Below are positions 17,191-26,042 of a stretch of DNA of 44,740 bases, in pieces. The translations under genes and the position numbers were made by a program. The number at the start of each line of letters is the position of its first letter. The stretch's first letter is position 1. Source of the DNA: Deltaproteobacteria bacterium (GTDB lineage: Bacteria; Myxococcota_A; Polyangia; Polyangiales; JADJMO01); assembly GCA_022843175.1 (NCBI GenBank), contig JALHOE010000049.1, positions 1 to 44,740 of the forward strand. Direction: 5' to 3'. The notes under the pieces are model-generated. The model did no database searches, had not been told where the DNA came from, and saw only the letters and a program-made list of their open reading frames with translations.

Positions 17191-18000
17191 TCAGTCCTTG
17201 CGGTCGCGGACCACCGTCGAAGCGACCGTGACCACCGCGAGGTCGTCACCCAAGAGCGGGATCCGGCGCCGCGCACGGCGCTCGACCTCGAGCTGCACCG
17301 TTCGCGGGGGCGGCGGGACGCGCGCCATCATCGACGCAGGGATGGTGATCGCGCCCTGGTCGTCGGCGATGCAGACGATCGCCGCGGCCGCGCCGCTCGG
17401 TGACGCGACGTTGAGCCGGAGCGCGATCGTCCCCTTGCCCGGCTCCCACTCGATTTTGTAGGCGCCCTCGCTCGGCAGCAGCAGCGGCGTGATCAGGTTC
17501 GGCCTGGCCGGCGCGGTGATCTCGGCGCGAAACAGCGCGGTGTCGACGGTGAGGAGATCGCCCGCGGCGAAGAGCGGCGCCGAGAAGGGACGGTCCGCGT
17601 AGTAGGCGCTCGACCGCGCGTTGAAGGACAGCGTGATCTTCTCGGCGTGCGAGCTCCCGGTGATCACCACCGGCCCCTCGTCGCGAAACTGCAGCTGCTG
17701 ATACGGCAGGCACTGCCCGTTGCTGCAGTAGTGCGTGCCGCCCGCGCAGGTGGGGCTGCAGGTCTGCGGCACGCCGAGCCGGCACGGCCCCTCGATCAAC
17801 GCGGGCGGCACCGCGAAGTTGACGAGCATCTCGTCGAGCTCCTCGCGGTAGGGCACGCGCGAGGAGATGAACCCCGCCGCGGCGTGGGAGCCGAAGTCGT
17901 ATTGGTGGAGGTGCACCTCGGCGACGACGCCCGGATCGCGCGCGATCAGCGCCTCGCTGCTGCAGGCGACGACGAGGGCTCCGATCCACGGGCGGCGCAC
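17191..18000 (-). CDS. Lipoprotein with small Cys-rich segment, function unknown
   Basis: A 269-residue protein. I take the GTG at 18000 as the start because the next residues (RRPWIGALVVACSSEA) form a compact lipoprotein signal with lipobox VVAC; a longer form from 18042 would overlap the divergent Nudix gene. Residues about 80-105 contain a cluster of six cysteines (CRLG, TCSPTCAGG, YCSNGQC) similar to small disulfide-bonded knots in secreted myxobacterial proteins. The rest is beta-rich with no recognisable family. The divergent Nudix gene starts only 17 bases away, so the two promoters must overlap the neighbouring coding sequences. Confidence 0.8.
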   Translation of the reverse strand: MRRPWIGALVVACSSEALIARDPGVVAEVHLHQYDFGSHAAAGFISSRVPYREELDEMLVNFAVPPALIEGPCRLGVPQTCSPTCAGGTHYCSNGQCLPYQQLQFRDEGPVVITGSSHAEKITLSFNARSSAYYADRPFSAPLFAAGDLLTVDTALFRAEITAPARPNLITPLLLPSEGAYKIEWEPGKGTIALRLNVASPSGAAAAIVCIADDQGAITIPASMMARVPPPPRTVQLEVERRARRRIPLLGDDLAVVTVASTVVRDRKD

Positions 18001-18017
18001 GGCGCTACTATGCCACC

Positions 18018-18491
18018 GTGAAGCACTGTCCGCGCTGCGCAACGCCGCTGGTGAGTCGGGAGCACGCCGGGCGCGATCGAAAGGTGTGCCCGGCCGAGGG
18101 CTGCGGCTTCATCTTCTGGGACAACCCGCTCCCGGTCGCCGCCGCGATCGTCGAGCACGACGAGGGCGTGCTGCTCGTGCGCAACCACGGGTGGCCCGAG
18201 AAGATGTTCGGTCTCGTCACCGGCTTCATCGAGCGCGGAGAGTCCGCCGAGCAAGCCACGCTCCGCGAGCTGCGCGAGGAGCTCGGCCTCGAGGGAGAGA
18301 TCGTCCGACTCATCGGCGTCTACCCGTTCGAGCAGCGCAACGAGCTGATCGTCGCCTATCACGTGCGCGCCCACGGCCCGATCACGCTCGGCGAGGAGCT
18401 CGAAGCCTACCGAGCGATCGCGCGCGACAAGCTCCGCCCCTGGCCGTTCGGCACCGGTCTCGCCGTACGCGACTGGCTCACTTCGGCTTGA
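18018..18491 (+). CDS. Zinc-ribbon Nudix hydrolase
   Basis: A 157-residue protein with a GTG start at 18018. The N-terminal zinc ribbon has cysteine pairs C4-x2-C7 and C24-x4-C29. The Nudix box spans residues 69-91 and fits GX5EX7REUXEEXGU: Gly69, Glu75, then RELREELGL with the metal-binding glutamates. It should hydrolyse a nucleoside diphosphate linked to another moiety. The ribbon-plus-Nudix layout recalls NudC-type NADH pyrophosphatases, but the protein is much shorter than E. coli NudC (257 residues) and lacks its N-terminal domain. Its 3' end overlaps the convergent lipoprotein gene by 14 bases. Confidence 0.92.
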   Translation: MKHCPRCATPLVSREHAGRDRKVCPAEGCGFIFWDNPLPVAAAIVEHDEGVLLVRNHGWPEKMFGLVTGFIERGESAEQATLRELREELGLEGEIVRLIGVYPFEQRNELIVAYHVRAHGPITLGEELEAYRAIARDKLRPWPFGTGLAVRDWLTSA

Positions 18492-18723
18492 GCTCCACGC
18501 CGGGGCAGTCGCGCGCGCACACGCCGCCGAGCAACGCCGAGCAGTTGTTCGCGTTGATGCACTGCGCGCAGACGCTGAGCCGGTCGCCATCGCACGAGAA
18601 GCCCTTCGACGAGATCTGGCAGAAGTTGAGCGTGTCGCACGCGACCTTCTGATTGGGTGACGGCGGCGGCGGCGAATCATCGCTGCAGCCCACGAGGAGG
18701 ATGACGAGGAGAAGGAGACGCAT
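18478..18723 (-). CDS. Small Cys-rich lipoprotein
   Basis: An 81-residue protein from the ATG at 18723. The signal peptide is short and ends in the lipobox LVGC (Cys13). The mature part is a Pro/Ser linker and a small domain with eight cysteines (ACDTLNFCQ, FSCDG, VCAQCIN, NNCSALL, VCARDC), so a disulfide-stabilised fold on the cell surface is likely. No family is recognised. It overlaps the end of the Nudix gene by 14 bases and is divergent from the large BNR-type lipoprotein gene at 18767, 43 bases away. Confidence 0.78.
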   Translation of the reverse strand: MRLLLLVILLVGCSDDSPPPPSPNQKVACDTLNFCQISSKGFSCDGDRLSVCAQCINANNCSALLGGVCARDCPGVELKPK

Positions 18724-18766
18724 CGTCGGCCATTGTACCGAGTCCGACAGGCGGTACGCTCGCGCC

Positions 18767-21523
18767 GTGCGCATCGTCCTCCTCTCCCTCGTCCTTGGCT
18801 GCGCGGGCGCTCCCGCGAACCTCCCGCCGCGCGTCGTCGAACCGCCGCCGAAGAAGGTCGTCGAGAAGCCCGCGGTGCGGTGGGTGTACGCGCGGCCGGC
18901 GGTCTCGCTCGGGCGCGCGCGCGAGCTCTCCGCCGGCAAGTCGCTGTTCGCCGCGCTCGAGGGGCAGCGGTGGCTTCGGAGCGGCGCTGCGTGGTCGCAC
19001 GCCGAGCGCCCCCTACCCGAGGATCTCGTCGGCGTGCTCGGGGGCGACACCTTCGACTACGTCGGCGCGAGCGGCACGGTGTACCGCACGAACGGCCCGC
19101 TCGGCGACGCGCTCGAGACGCGCCCGGCGAGCTACTCGCACGCGACCGCGAGCGACACCACGATCCTCGCGATCACCAAGGAGCACACGCTGGTCCGGTC
19201 CGTCGATCGGGGGGTGACGTACGCGGCGGTGAACGTCGCGGAGGGTGCGGTCGTCGACGTGGTGCTGTCGCGCGACGGCCGTGGCCTCGCGCTGCTCGCG
19301 CCCGAGCGCGTCTTCGTCACGAGAGATCACGGGGCCACCTGGACGCGGGGCGCGCTCCCCGACCTCGACCCGGAGGGTCTGTCGATCGCCGACGACGGCG
19401 CCCCCTACGTGGGCACCGCGGCGCGCGGCGCGAAGCTCGCGGCCTCCGGCTTCGCCGCGCCGTCGGTCGCGGAGGCGGCTGCCGAGAGCGGGCCGCGCGT
19501 GGCGGCGATCGCGGTCAACGGCGCGCGCGTGGTGGTCGTCGCCCACGAGAAGGGCAAGGAGCCGACGGTGGCGGTCACGACGCTCGACGGCGAGCGCACG
19601 TTCAAGCCGATCGCCGGGCTCGGTGCCTGCCACAGCGTCCTCGCCGCAGCGGCGAGCGATCACGTCGCCGTCGCGTGCGTTCGCCGCGAACCGGAGTCGC
19701 TCGCCGTCGCCCGCAGCTTCGATCAGGGCAAGACGTTCCGCCTCACCGAGGCGCTCCCGTTCGCCATCCCCTCCGGCTACCTCCGCGCGCGCGTGTCGCT
19801 CGCGGCTGGCAGCAAGGGCATGCTCGCCTACAGCGACGGCTATCACATCCGTTGGATCAAGAAGGAGGGCGAGACCCCGGTCGAGATCGGCAAGGATCTC
19901 TCCGTCGGAGCGCTCACCCTCGACGAGGCTCGCGCGCGGATCGTCGCCGCTGGCGATCACCTGCTCAGCGCGCCCCTCGACGGGGGCAAGGTCGAGAAGC
20001 TCGGCGAGCTCGAGTCGATCGAGGACGAGGCGCGCCTCGCGATCGACGACGACGGCCGAGTCCACCTCGCGTATGGCAACTTCCGCGGGCTGCAGGTGGT
20101 CCACGACGGGATCACCAAGGGCTATCCCCTCAAGCAGCCCCGCATCGCGCTCGCCGGCGGGCGCGGGCTCGTCGCGGTGGGTCCGCGCCTCTACGAGACC
20201 TCCGACGGCGGCGAGCACCTCCGCGACATCGGACGCGCGCCCGCGGGCCCGTTCGCCTGCGGCGCGGCGGGGTGTGCGTTCGCCTCGGCGTCACGAATCG
20301 GCTGGGGCGAAACCGGCACCTCGATCGCCGCGCAGCCGAACGTCAATCCGCCGCCCGAGGCAACGCCCTCGCCCACGATCGTCGCCTGCAAGCCGGTCGG
20401 CGCGCCGATCCGGGTCGCGGTGGGGACGCCGGAGCCCGCCGCGCAGCTCGTGCCCTCGCCGAGCGTGCCCTTCCGAGCGCCGACGCAGCTCGGCGTCGTC
20501 TCCGGCACGTTCGACAAGCCCACGGTCAGCACGCTGTTCGCGCCGACGAAGCGCAAGGCGATGGTCGTCTTCCACTCGGTCTCGAGCGGGTTCGTCGCGA
20601 TGCGCTACCTCGTCGCGCCGAAGACGGCACAGAGCGCGGGCCTCCGCGCGATCTCGCTCGACCTCGCGTGGCGGCGCGACTCCGAGAAAGCCGTGCACAA
20701 GGCGACGACCGGCGACGTCGGGACCTTCCGCATCCTCGTCGGAGCGGTGACCGAGGATCTGCACTGGCCCTACGCGGCGGGGATCGTCGACGGCGGGGTG
20801 ATCGTGCGAACGGCGCACCCGTTCATCGCGCCGCTCAAGGAGACGATGCCGCTGCCGCTCTTCGAGACCGACGACGACCCGCTGATGTTCACCGGGGCCA
20901 ACAGTGGGAACGATCCGTTCCTCTTCGTGCGCGACAACGGCAAGGTCGAGACGGTGACACCTCCCCCCGACGTGCCGGTGGTCTCCGCGATCTACCGCAG
21001 CAACGGCCGCTGGGTGGTGGTGTCGCGCGCGAACGAAGCGAAGGCGACGGTGTGGATCTCGTCGGACGAAAAGGGGACGAGCTGGCAGCGGCGCAGCGTG
21101 GGACTGTGGCCCGGCGCGGCGACGATCACGCTGAGCGAGACCGCCGGGAAGCCGGCGTTCGTCGTCGTCCCCGCGGACGGCAAGCGAGGCTTCGTCGCGA
21201 CGCTCTCGCTCGACGGCGCGCGCGGCCTCGACGTCCGCTCGTTCGGCATCCCCGCGCTCGATCGCAAGCACGCGTGCGGCACGCTCGACCCGGGGGCGCA
21301 CCGCGCCAACGTCAAGCACGAGGGCCTCGACGGTCGGGTCGGCGACGACCGCGTCGCGCTCGACAACTGGGTGCTCTCGGTCCCGCCCACGGGCGATGCT
21401 TGCGTCGCCGCGGTCGGCGGCAGCCTCTACGACCGCGGCCTGTTCGTCGGCCTCGGCAACCCGAAGCGCTCGCTCTGGTTCCTCCGCAACGAGCACGTTC
21501 AATCCGTCGACTGCCCGCTTTAG
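18767..21523 (+). CDS. Large BNR/beta-propeller-type lipoprotein (paralog A)
   Basis: A 918-residue protein. The GTG at 18767 starts a lipoprotein signal (RIVLLSLVLGC, Cys12) and is preferred to an upstream in-frame ATG that would bury it. A Pro-rich tether follows. The body shows repeated strands of the type SxDxGxTW (SVDRGVTYAAV, TRDHGATWTRG, SFDQGKTFRL, TSDGGEHLRD, SSDEKGTSWQRR), the Asp-box signature of sialidase-like and photosystem-assembly (Ycf48-like) propellers. An enzymatic triad is not evident, so it probably binds a ligand or partner. It is clearly homologous to the protein at 22688-25651: both have VxDNGKVET, a paired-cysteine segment followed by RxGW, and the same order of repeats. 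Its stop codon lies at the first arm of a 72-bp palindrome. Confidence 0.88.
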   Translation: MRIVLLSLVLGCAGAPANLPPRVVEPPPKKVVEKPAVRWVYARPAVSLGRARELSAGKSLFAALEGQRWLRSGAAWSHAERPLPEDLVGVLGGDTFDYVGASGTVYRTNGPLGDALETRPASYSHATASDTTILAITKEHTLVRSVDRGVTYAAVNVAEGAVVDVVLSRDGRGLALLAPERVFVTRDHGATWTRGALPDLDPEGLSIADDGAPYVGTAARGAKLAASGFAAPSVAEAAAESGPRVAAIAVNGARVVVVAHEKGKEPTVAVTTLDGERTFKPIAGLGACHSVLAAAASDHVAVACVRREPESLAVARSFDQGKTFRLTEALPFAIPSGYLRARVSLAAGSKGMLAYSDGYHIRWIKKEGETPVEIGKDLSVGALTLDEARARIVAAGDHLLSAPLDGGKVEKLGELESIEDEARLAIDDDGRVHLAYGNFRGLQVVHDGITKGYPLKQPRIALAGGRGLVAVGPRLYETSDGGEHLRDIGRAPAGPFACGAAGCAFASASRIGWGETGTSIAAQPNVNPPPEATPSPTIVACKPVGAPIRVAVGTPEPAAQLVPSPSVPFRAPTQLGVVSGTFDKPTVSTLFAPTKRKAMVVFHSVSSGFVAMRYLVAPKTAQSAGLRAISLDLAWRRDSEKAVHKATTGDVGTFRILVGAVTEDLHWPYAAGIVDGGVIVRTAHPFIAPLKETMPLPLFETDDDPLMFTGANSGNDPFLFVRDNGKVETVTPPPDVPVVSAIYRSNGRWVVVSRANEAKATVWISSDEKGTSWQRRSVGLWPGAATITLSETAGKPAFVVVPADGKRGFVATLSLDGARGLDVRSFGIPALDRKHACGTLDPGAHRANVKHEGLDGRVGDDRVALDNWVLSVPPTGDACVAAVGGSLYDRGLFVGLGNPKRSLWFLRNEHVQSVDCPL

Positions 21524-21594
21524 GCGCGCGCGTCAGCGAGCGCCTCGGTGATTGCACCATTCCGCACCGGTAGGCGCTCGCTTACGCGCGCGCC
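21523..21594. repeat. Dispersed palindromic element, copy 1
   Basis: Arms of 23 bases at 21523-21545 and 21572-21594 are complementary with a single mismatch. The 26-base loop contains a further CGGTG/CACCG stem. A nearly identical element occurs at 30859-30930. Both lie directly after a plus-strand lipoprotein gene and could work as transcription terminators as well as being REP-like repeats. The first arm begins on the last base of the TAG stop codon at 21521-21523. Confidence 0.88.
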
Positions 21595-21653
21595 GATTCG
21601 GCACGGTCGACGGAGGACGGCAGCGACACCAGCGCTCGATCACCACAACTGCG

Positions 21654-22664
21654 CTAGCTCGGGCACTTGCTGGCGAAGATGCAGACCGAGCTCGCGAAGC
21701 CCGGCGGCTTGCAGTACTGCCAGCCCGCGGGGCAATCGAGCTTGTCGCGCGCGGGGCGGTATTTCTTGCACGCGCCGTCGGCGCACAGCTCGTCGACGCC
21801 GGCGCACTTGAGGTTGCAGCCGCCGCAGTGGTTCGGGTCGTGCATCTTGTCGACGCAGGAGCGCACGCGGCCGCCGCTGTCGGTCGGCGAGGTGACGACC
21901 TTGCAGTCGATGTGATTGGGGATCGCGGTGCACGGGTTGGCCGCGGTCGACGACGCGTAGCTGCACGCGTTGCCGATGCACCAGCCGATCTGGGGCGCGC
22001 CGTAGCAGCGGCGGTAGGTCTTCACGCTGCCGCTCGCGTAGTACTCGAAGCAGAAATTGCCCTCGGCGCTGGTGTCGACGCACGCGCTGCTCGCGGGGCA
22101 GTCCACCGGGTAGTAGCTGCCGCTGTAGGTGAAGCCCCAGCTCTTGCACTCGCGGAGCGTCCACGCGCAGGTGGGCGAGCTCGCGGCGCACGTCTCCGAC
22201 GAGTCGTGGACCTCGAGCCCGCAGCCGCCGCAGTGGAGCGGGTCGGCGTCGACGTACGTGCAGGTGCCGCCGCACAGCTTCGCGCCGCTCGCGCACTGGC
22301 ACTTGCCGGCCACGCAGCGTGCCGCGCCCTTGAAGCCCTGCGCCTCGCACGACGCGCAGGTGGGCCCGCAATGGTCGCGGTCGGTGTTCACGTCGTAGCA
22401 GGTGTCGCCGCAGCGGAGCTGTCCGGCGGGGCACGGCACGCCGGTGTCGCTCGGCGGCATGTAGGTATCGACGCTGATGTCGACCGGCGCGACGTCGGGG
22501 AGCGACACCTCCTCCTCGGTGATCGGCGCGTCGGCGCGGCCCGGATCGACCGTCGCGTCGGCGGCGATCGGCGAGGAGTCGCGCCCGTGGTTGGCGGAGT
22601 ACTTATCGAAGTCCTGCGTGAGCCCGCAGCCCGTGAGCACGATCGCAAGGACGAGGGCGCGCAT
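21654..22664 (-). CDS. Cys-rich lipoprotein with Stig1-like repeats
   Basis: A 336-residue protein from the ATG at 22664 with lipobox LTGC. After an Asp/Ala/Pro linker, the mature region contains about thirty cysteines arranged in repeats such as CGDTCYDVNTDRDHCG, CGGTCTYVDADPLHCGGCG and KMHDPNHCGGCNLKC. The pattern CGGxC...DPxHCGxCG matches the Stigma-specific Stig1-like repeat that is widespread in myxobacterial secreted proteins. The role there is unknown, but disulfide-rich surface or adhesin functions are commonly proposed. It follows the BNR lipoprotein gene by 23 bases on the same strand and is probably the last gene of that transcript. Confidence 0.85.
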   Translation of the reverse strand: MRALVLAIVLTGCGLTQDFDKYSANHGRDSSPIAADATVDPGRADAPITEEEVSLPDVAPVDISVDTYMPPSDTGVPCPAGQLRCGDTCYDVNTDRDHCGPTCASCEAQGFKGAARCVAGKCQCASGAKLCGGTCTYVDADPLHCGGCGLEVHDSSETCAASSPTCAWTLRECKSWGFTYSGSYYPVDCPASSACVDTSAEGNFCFEYYASGSVKTYRRCYGAPQIGWCIGNACSYASSTAANPCTAIPNHIDCKVVTSPTDSGGRVRSCVDKMHDPNHCGGCNLKCAGVDELCADGACKKYRPARDKLDCPAGWQYCKPPGFASSVCIFASKCPS

Positions 22665-22687
22665 CACGGAGGGCAGGTTAGCGCGCG

Positions 22688-25651
22688 TCAGTTCACCTTG
22701 CAGCTCAGCGCGCGCGTCTCGATCTTGTTCCACACGCCGGCGGGCCGGCGGAGGAGCGTGGCCTTGGTGAGGTCGTGCGGGGGCACGATCGCCATGAAGG
22801 GGCCGCTGTACGAGCTCTCGGCGAACACGCTCTCGACGCACGCGTTGCCCGCGACGTCGATCCGGTCGACCTGCTGCACCATGTAGAGCGAGGCGGCGGT
22901 GGCGTCCTTGTCCTTCTTGTCGGGGACGATGCTGATCGCGACCGAGCGCCGGTCCTTCGACTGCATGAGCTCGGTGCGCAGACCGAGGCGGGTCTTGGGC
23001 GTGCACGCCATCAGATCGCTCGCTCCGACCTGGAGCTTCTGCGCCTCGATCCGCGTCGAATCCGGCGGGTCGTTGGTGAGGGTGTCGAACGAGAAGAGCG
23101 ACGTCGGCGCGGTGCTCATCGACCACAGCGACTGCCCGCCGATCAACACCGGCTTGCCGTCGGCGAGGCCGAGCGTCGTGGGGATGCCGAGGCTCCAGGT
23201 CTTCTCCGTCCAGGTCTTGCCGGCGTCCGACGTCATCGCCAACGTGACGTCGCCGTAGCGCAGGCTCGCGAGGACGATCTTGTTGCCGACCTTCACGGCG
23301 TCGCTGTAGACGAAGCCGGCCGCGTTCGGCGGGCGGGTCATCGTCTCGACCTTGCCGTTGTCCTTCACGAAGTAGAGCGGCGCCTCACCGTTGGCGGGCA
23401 GGAACAGCAGGCCTCCCTCGACGATGCTGTGCAGCGCGGACTGCGAAGCGAGCGCCACGCGGAACGGGCTGACCTTGTCGATCTTCGCCTTCACCGCCTT
23501 GCCCTTGGCGGCCGAGTACCACCCGAGCTCGACGTCGACCGGCTGATACTTGGTCGCGCTGTCCGGCTTGCTCTCGGTGGAGAAGCTGTAGCGAACCGCG
23601 ACGAAGCCCTCGGAGCTGCGCTGCGACCAGCGCCGATCGCGGACCGGATCGTTGGGCTTGCGCTTGGCATCGGGGCCGAGGACGGTGACCTTCGCCGGCG
23701 CCGCGGCGCCCTTGGCGACGAGCAGCTCGACCGCGCCATCCTTCGAGGGCACCGGCATCGTGAAGCGGACGTCGCCGTCGAGCGCGAGCTGGTGGCCGCC
23801 GATCTGCGCGTCGTACGGCTTCCACGCGCCGGACGGGGTGCAGCTCAAACGGAGCGGCGCGATCGGCACCGAAGCGACCGGCGGGGGCAGGGCTTCCTTC
23901 TTCTTGGGCGGGGGCTGGGTCGCCGAGGCGACCAGCGTGGCCTTGTCGTTGGGGAGGTCCCAGCCGAGTCGCACCACGCCGCCCTGCACGCAGCCGCTCT
24001 TGGTGCATCGAACGTCGCCGCTCGTCCCCGGCGCTACCTTCAGCCACTTCTCGCCGCCGTCGGCCGTCTCCCACGCGTCGTTCGCGTCGTAGGCGAAGCC
24101 GCGATCGCCGACGAGGTCGAGCTCGTAGGCCTGGAACGGGAGGTAGAGCGCGGGGTGCACGCCCATGTCGGGCGCGACGCGGACGATGCGCGACGGATAC
24201 GAGTAGGCGAGTCGCAGCCAGCCCTTCTCGTCGATCGTCGACGCGCGCGGGGTGGAGCGCGGCAGCTCGACGCCGGACACGTTGAACGAGACGTCCTTGA
24301 GCTTGCTGGTGATGAGGAGCGGCGCGTCGTTCTCCCAAGCGAGAATCCACGCGCGGTCGCGCGGCGGATCGAACTCGACGGCGTGGATGGCGGCCTTCTC
24401 GTGGAGCGGCACGTCCTGCCACTCGCCGCTCCCGACCTTGGCCTGCGCGGCCTTGCACGTCTTGGTCTCCTCGTCGCAGACCTCGCCGACGACGATCCAG
24501 CTCGGACCGACGAACATCGGGAAGCCCCAGCCGACCTTGCCGGTGAGGGTGCCGGCCGGCTCCCAGTTCTTGCCGTCGTCGGTGGTGCGCATGAACTTGG
24601 TGGCCGGCGGATCGACCTGGTCGTCGTGGATCGCGACGACGACGGTGCTCTCGTAGCCGCTCACGAACACGCGGGTGCCGTACTTGGAGGCCGCGGACTC
24701 GAGCACCGACGGCGACTGCGGCTCGGTGCCGAGCGGGCTCACGCCGGCGACGATCTTCTTGGTGCTGCCGCCCTCGTTGATGTCGGTGAGCGTGACCAGC
24801 CGATCGCCCGCGAGATAGCGGCGCGTGACGTGGTTGCCCTTCTTCGGCGCGCCGGCGTCCTTGCTGACCTGCTGGAGGAACGGCGTCGGCGTCGCGCCCA
24901 CCTCGAGCTTGCCGCCGGAGAGCTTGGCGACCTTGTCGTAGAGCGCGCCGTTGAGGAACAGCTCGCCGGCCGCGTCGCGACGGAGACCGTTTGCGCCGAT
25001 GCCGGGCGACTCGAGCGGCTTGAACGACGCGCCGTCGTCGGTGGAGAGCAACAGGCGCTGCGGGTGCAGGAGCACCAGCGCCTCGCCCTTCTGGTTGACG
25101 ACCATCGACACCGCGACGTCGCCGGGGCGCATCGGGATCTTGCTCGTGCTCCACGAGCTGCCGTTGTCGGTCGAGCGGTGGAGCGTGCCGTCCTTCTCGA
25201 GGCCGAGGAGCGCCGACTTGCCGGCGCGGAAGGTGAGCGCCTTCTGGTCCTTGGGGCCGGGCTTCATCGACTCGATCGGGCCGAGCGGATCGGTGACGGT
25301 GAACACCTCGCCCTCCTCGCCGAGGAGGAGGATCTTGTCGCCGTCCATGCGCGCGTCGACGAGGTCCTGCGGCGCGAGCGTCGGCGCCTGCTTGGGCTCG
25401 CCGCCTGCCTTGGCGAAGAGCCAGCGACGTCCCCGTTGACCGACCTGCAGCGTGCCCTTGTCTCCGAGATCGAGCTGCGCGTTCGCGACGCCGTACGCGC
25501 TCGGAAAGCTCCACGTCGCGCGCGACTCGACCTTCGGCGGCGGGGCGACCTCCTTCGGCGGCGGCGGCTTCGGCGTCTCGGGCGGCGGCGCCGCGGGCGA
25601 GCAGGCGACGAGACCGAGGAGTGCGACGGAAGGGGCTAGGCGGGCGCGCAT
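22688..25651 (-). CDS. Large BNR/beta-propeller-type lipoprotein (paralog B)
   Basis: A 987-residue protein from the ATG at 25651 with lipobox LVAC (Cys17) and a Pro/Lys-rich tether. Asp-box-like strands recur (STDNGSSWSTS, STDDGASFKPL, TTDDGKNWEPA, TADGGEKWLKV, TSDAGKTWTEK), as in Ycf48/sialidase-type propellers. It is homologous along its length to the protein at 18767-21523; for example both carry FVxDNGKVET with an adjacent PP, and CTKSGC...RLGW here matches CGAAGC...RIGW there. The two genes are on opposite strands and face each other across one other gene, consistent with an inverted duplication. It sits in a minus-strand run with the genes at 25668 and 21654. Confidence 0.88.
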   Translation of the reverse strand: MRARLAPSVALLGLVACSPAAPPPETPKPPPPKEVAPPPKVESRATWSFPSAYGVANAQLDLGDKGTLQVGQRGRRWLFAKAGGEPKQAPTLAPQDLVDARMDGDKILLLGEEGEVFTVTDPLGPIESMKPGPKDQKALTFRAGKSALLGLEKDGTLHRSTDNGSSWSTSKIPMRPGDVAVSMVVNQKGEALVLLHPQRLLLSTDDGASFKPLESPGIGANGLRRDAAGELFLNGALYDKVAKLSGGKLEVGATPTPFLQQVSKDAGAPKKGNHVTRRYLAGDRLVTLTDINEGGSTKKIVAGVSPLGTEPQSPSVLESAASKYGTRVFVSGYESTVVVAIHDDQVDPPATKFMRTTDDGKNWEPAGTLTGKVGWGFPMFVGPSWIVVGEVCDEETKTCKAAQAKVGSGEWQDVPLHEKAAIHAVEFDPPRDRAWILAWENDAPLLITSKLKDVSFNVSGVELPRSTPRASTIDEKGWLRLAYSYPSRIVRVAPDMGVHPALYLPFQAYELDLVGDRGFAYDANDAWETADGGEKWLKVAPGTSGDVRCTKSGCVQGGVVRLGWDLPNDKATLVASATQPPPKKKEALPPPVASVPIAPLRLSCTPSGAWKPYDAQIGGHQLALDGDVRFTMPVPSKDGAVELLVAKGAAAPAKVTVLGPDAKRKPNDPVRDRRWSQRSSEGFVAVRYSFSTESKPDSATKYQPVDVELGWYSAAKGKAVKAKIDKVSPFRVALASQSALHSIVEGGLLFLPANGEAPLYFVKDNGKVETMTRPPNAAGFVYSDAVKVGNKIVLASLRYGDVTLAMTSDAGKTWTEKTWSLGIPTTLGLADGKPVLIGGQSLWSMSTAPTSLFSFDTLTNDPPDSTRIEAQKLQVGASDLMACTPKTRLGLRTELMQSKDRRSVAISIVPDKKDKDATAASLYMVQQVDRIDVAGNACVESVFAESSYSGPFMAIVPPHDLTKATLLRRPAGVWNKIETRALSCKVN

Positions 25652-25667
25652 GCGCGCGAGGCTACAC

Positions 25668-26033
25668 CTAGTTCTTGGCGTTCGGTCCAGCGATCGGAGT
25701 GGGCACGGCGGGGGTGGTGGTGGGCGTCGCAGAGCTGGACGTGGTGGCCATGCCGAGCCCGGCGGGGATGCATTTGCCCGACTGCTCGTCGCACACCGCG
25801 TCGGGGCCGCATGAGCTCTTGTCGCACTTCACGGGATCGCACCGCTCGGTGGACACGTTGCACCTGGTGTTGGTCGGGCAGCCGGAGATTTTGCAGCCGC
25901 CGGCGGCGAGGTAGAGCGCTCCGCCGACCACCACGTTGGCCGCCGCGAGTCCCGGCGACGTGGAGTGCACGCGGCCGTCGGGCAGCATCGGTCCGCAACC
26001 GACCACGACCAGAAGGAGCAAGAGGGCGCGCAC
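25668..26033 (-). CDS. Small Cys-rich lipoprotein
   Basis: A 121-residue protein with a GTG start at 26033; the next residues (RALLLLLVVVGC) form a lipoprotein signal. The mature protein has a hydrophobic stretch (AANVVVGGALYLAAGGC) and an eight-cysteine segment (CKISGCPTNTRC, RCDPVKCDKSSC, VCDEQSGKC) spaced like small EGF- or Dickkopf-type knots, then a Thr/Pro tail. No family is recognised with confidence. The gene lies 9 bases after the metallophosphoesterase gene and 16 bases before the large BNR lipoprotein gene, so all three are probably co-transcribed. Confidence 0.8.
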   Translation of the reverse strand: MRALLLLLVVVGCGPMLPDGRVHSTSPGLAAANVVVGGALYLAAGGCKISGCPTNTRCNVSTERCDPVKCDKSSCGPDAVCDEQSGKCIPAGLGMATTSSSATPTTTPAVPTPIAGPNAKN

Positions 26034-26042
26034 CCTCGAAGC

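Noticed and set aside
18733-21573. A 946-codon plus-strand frame overlapping the BNR lipoprotein
   Set aside because: Arg-rich shadow frame; the overlapping frame has a lipobox and repeated Asp-box motifs.
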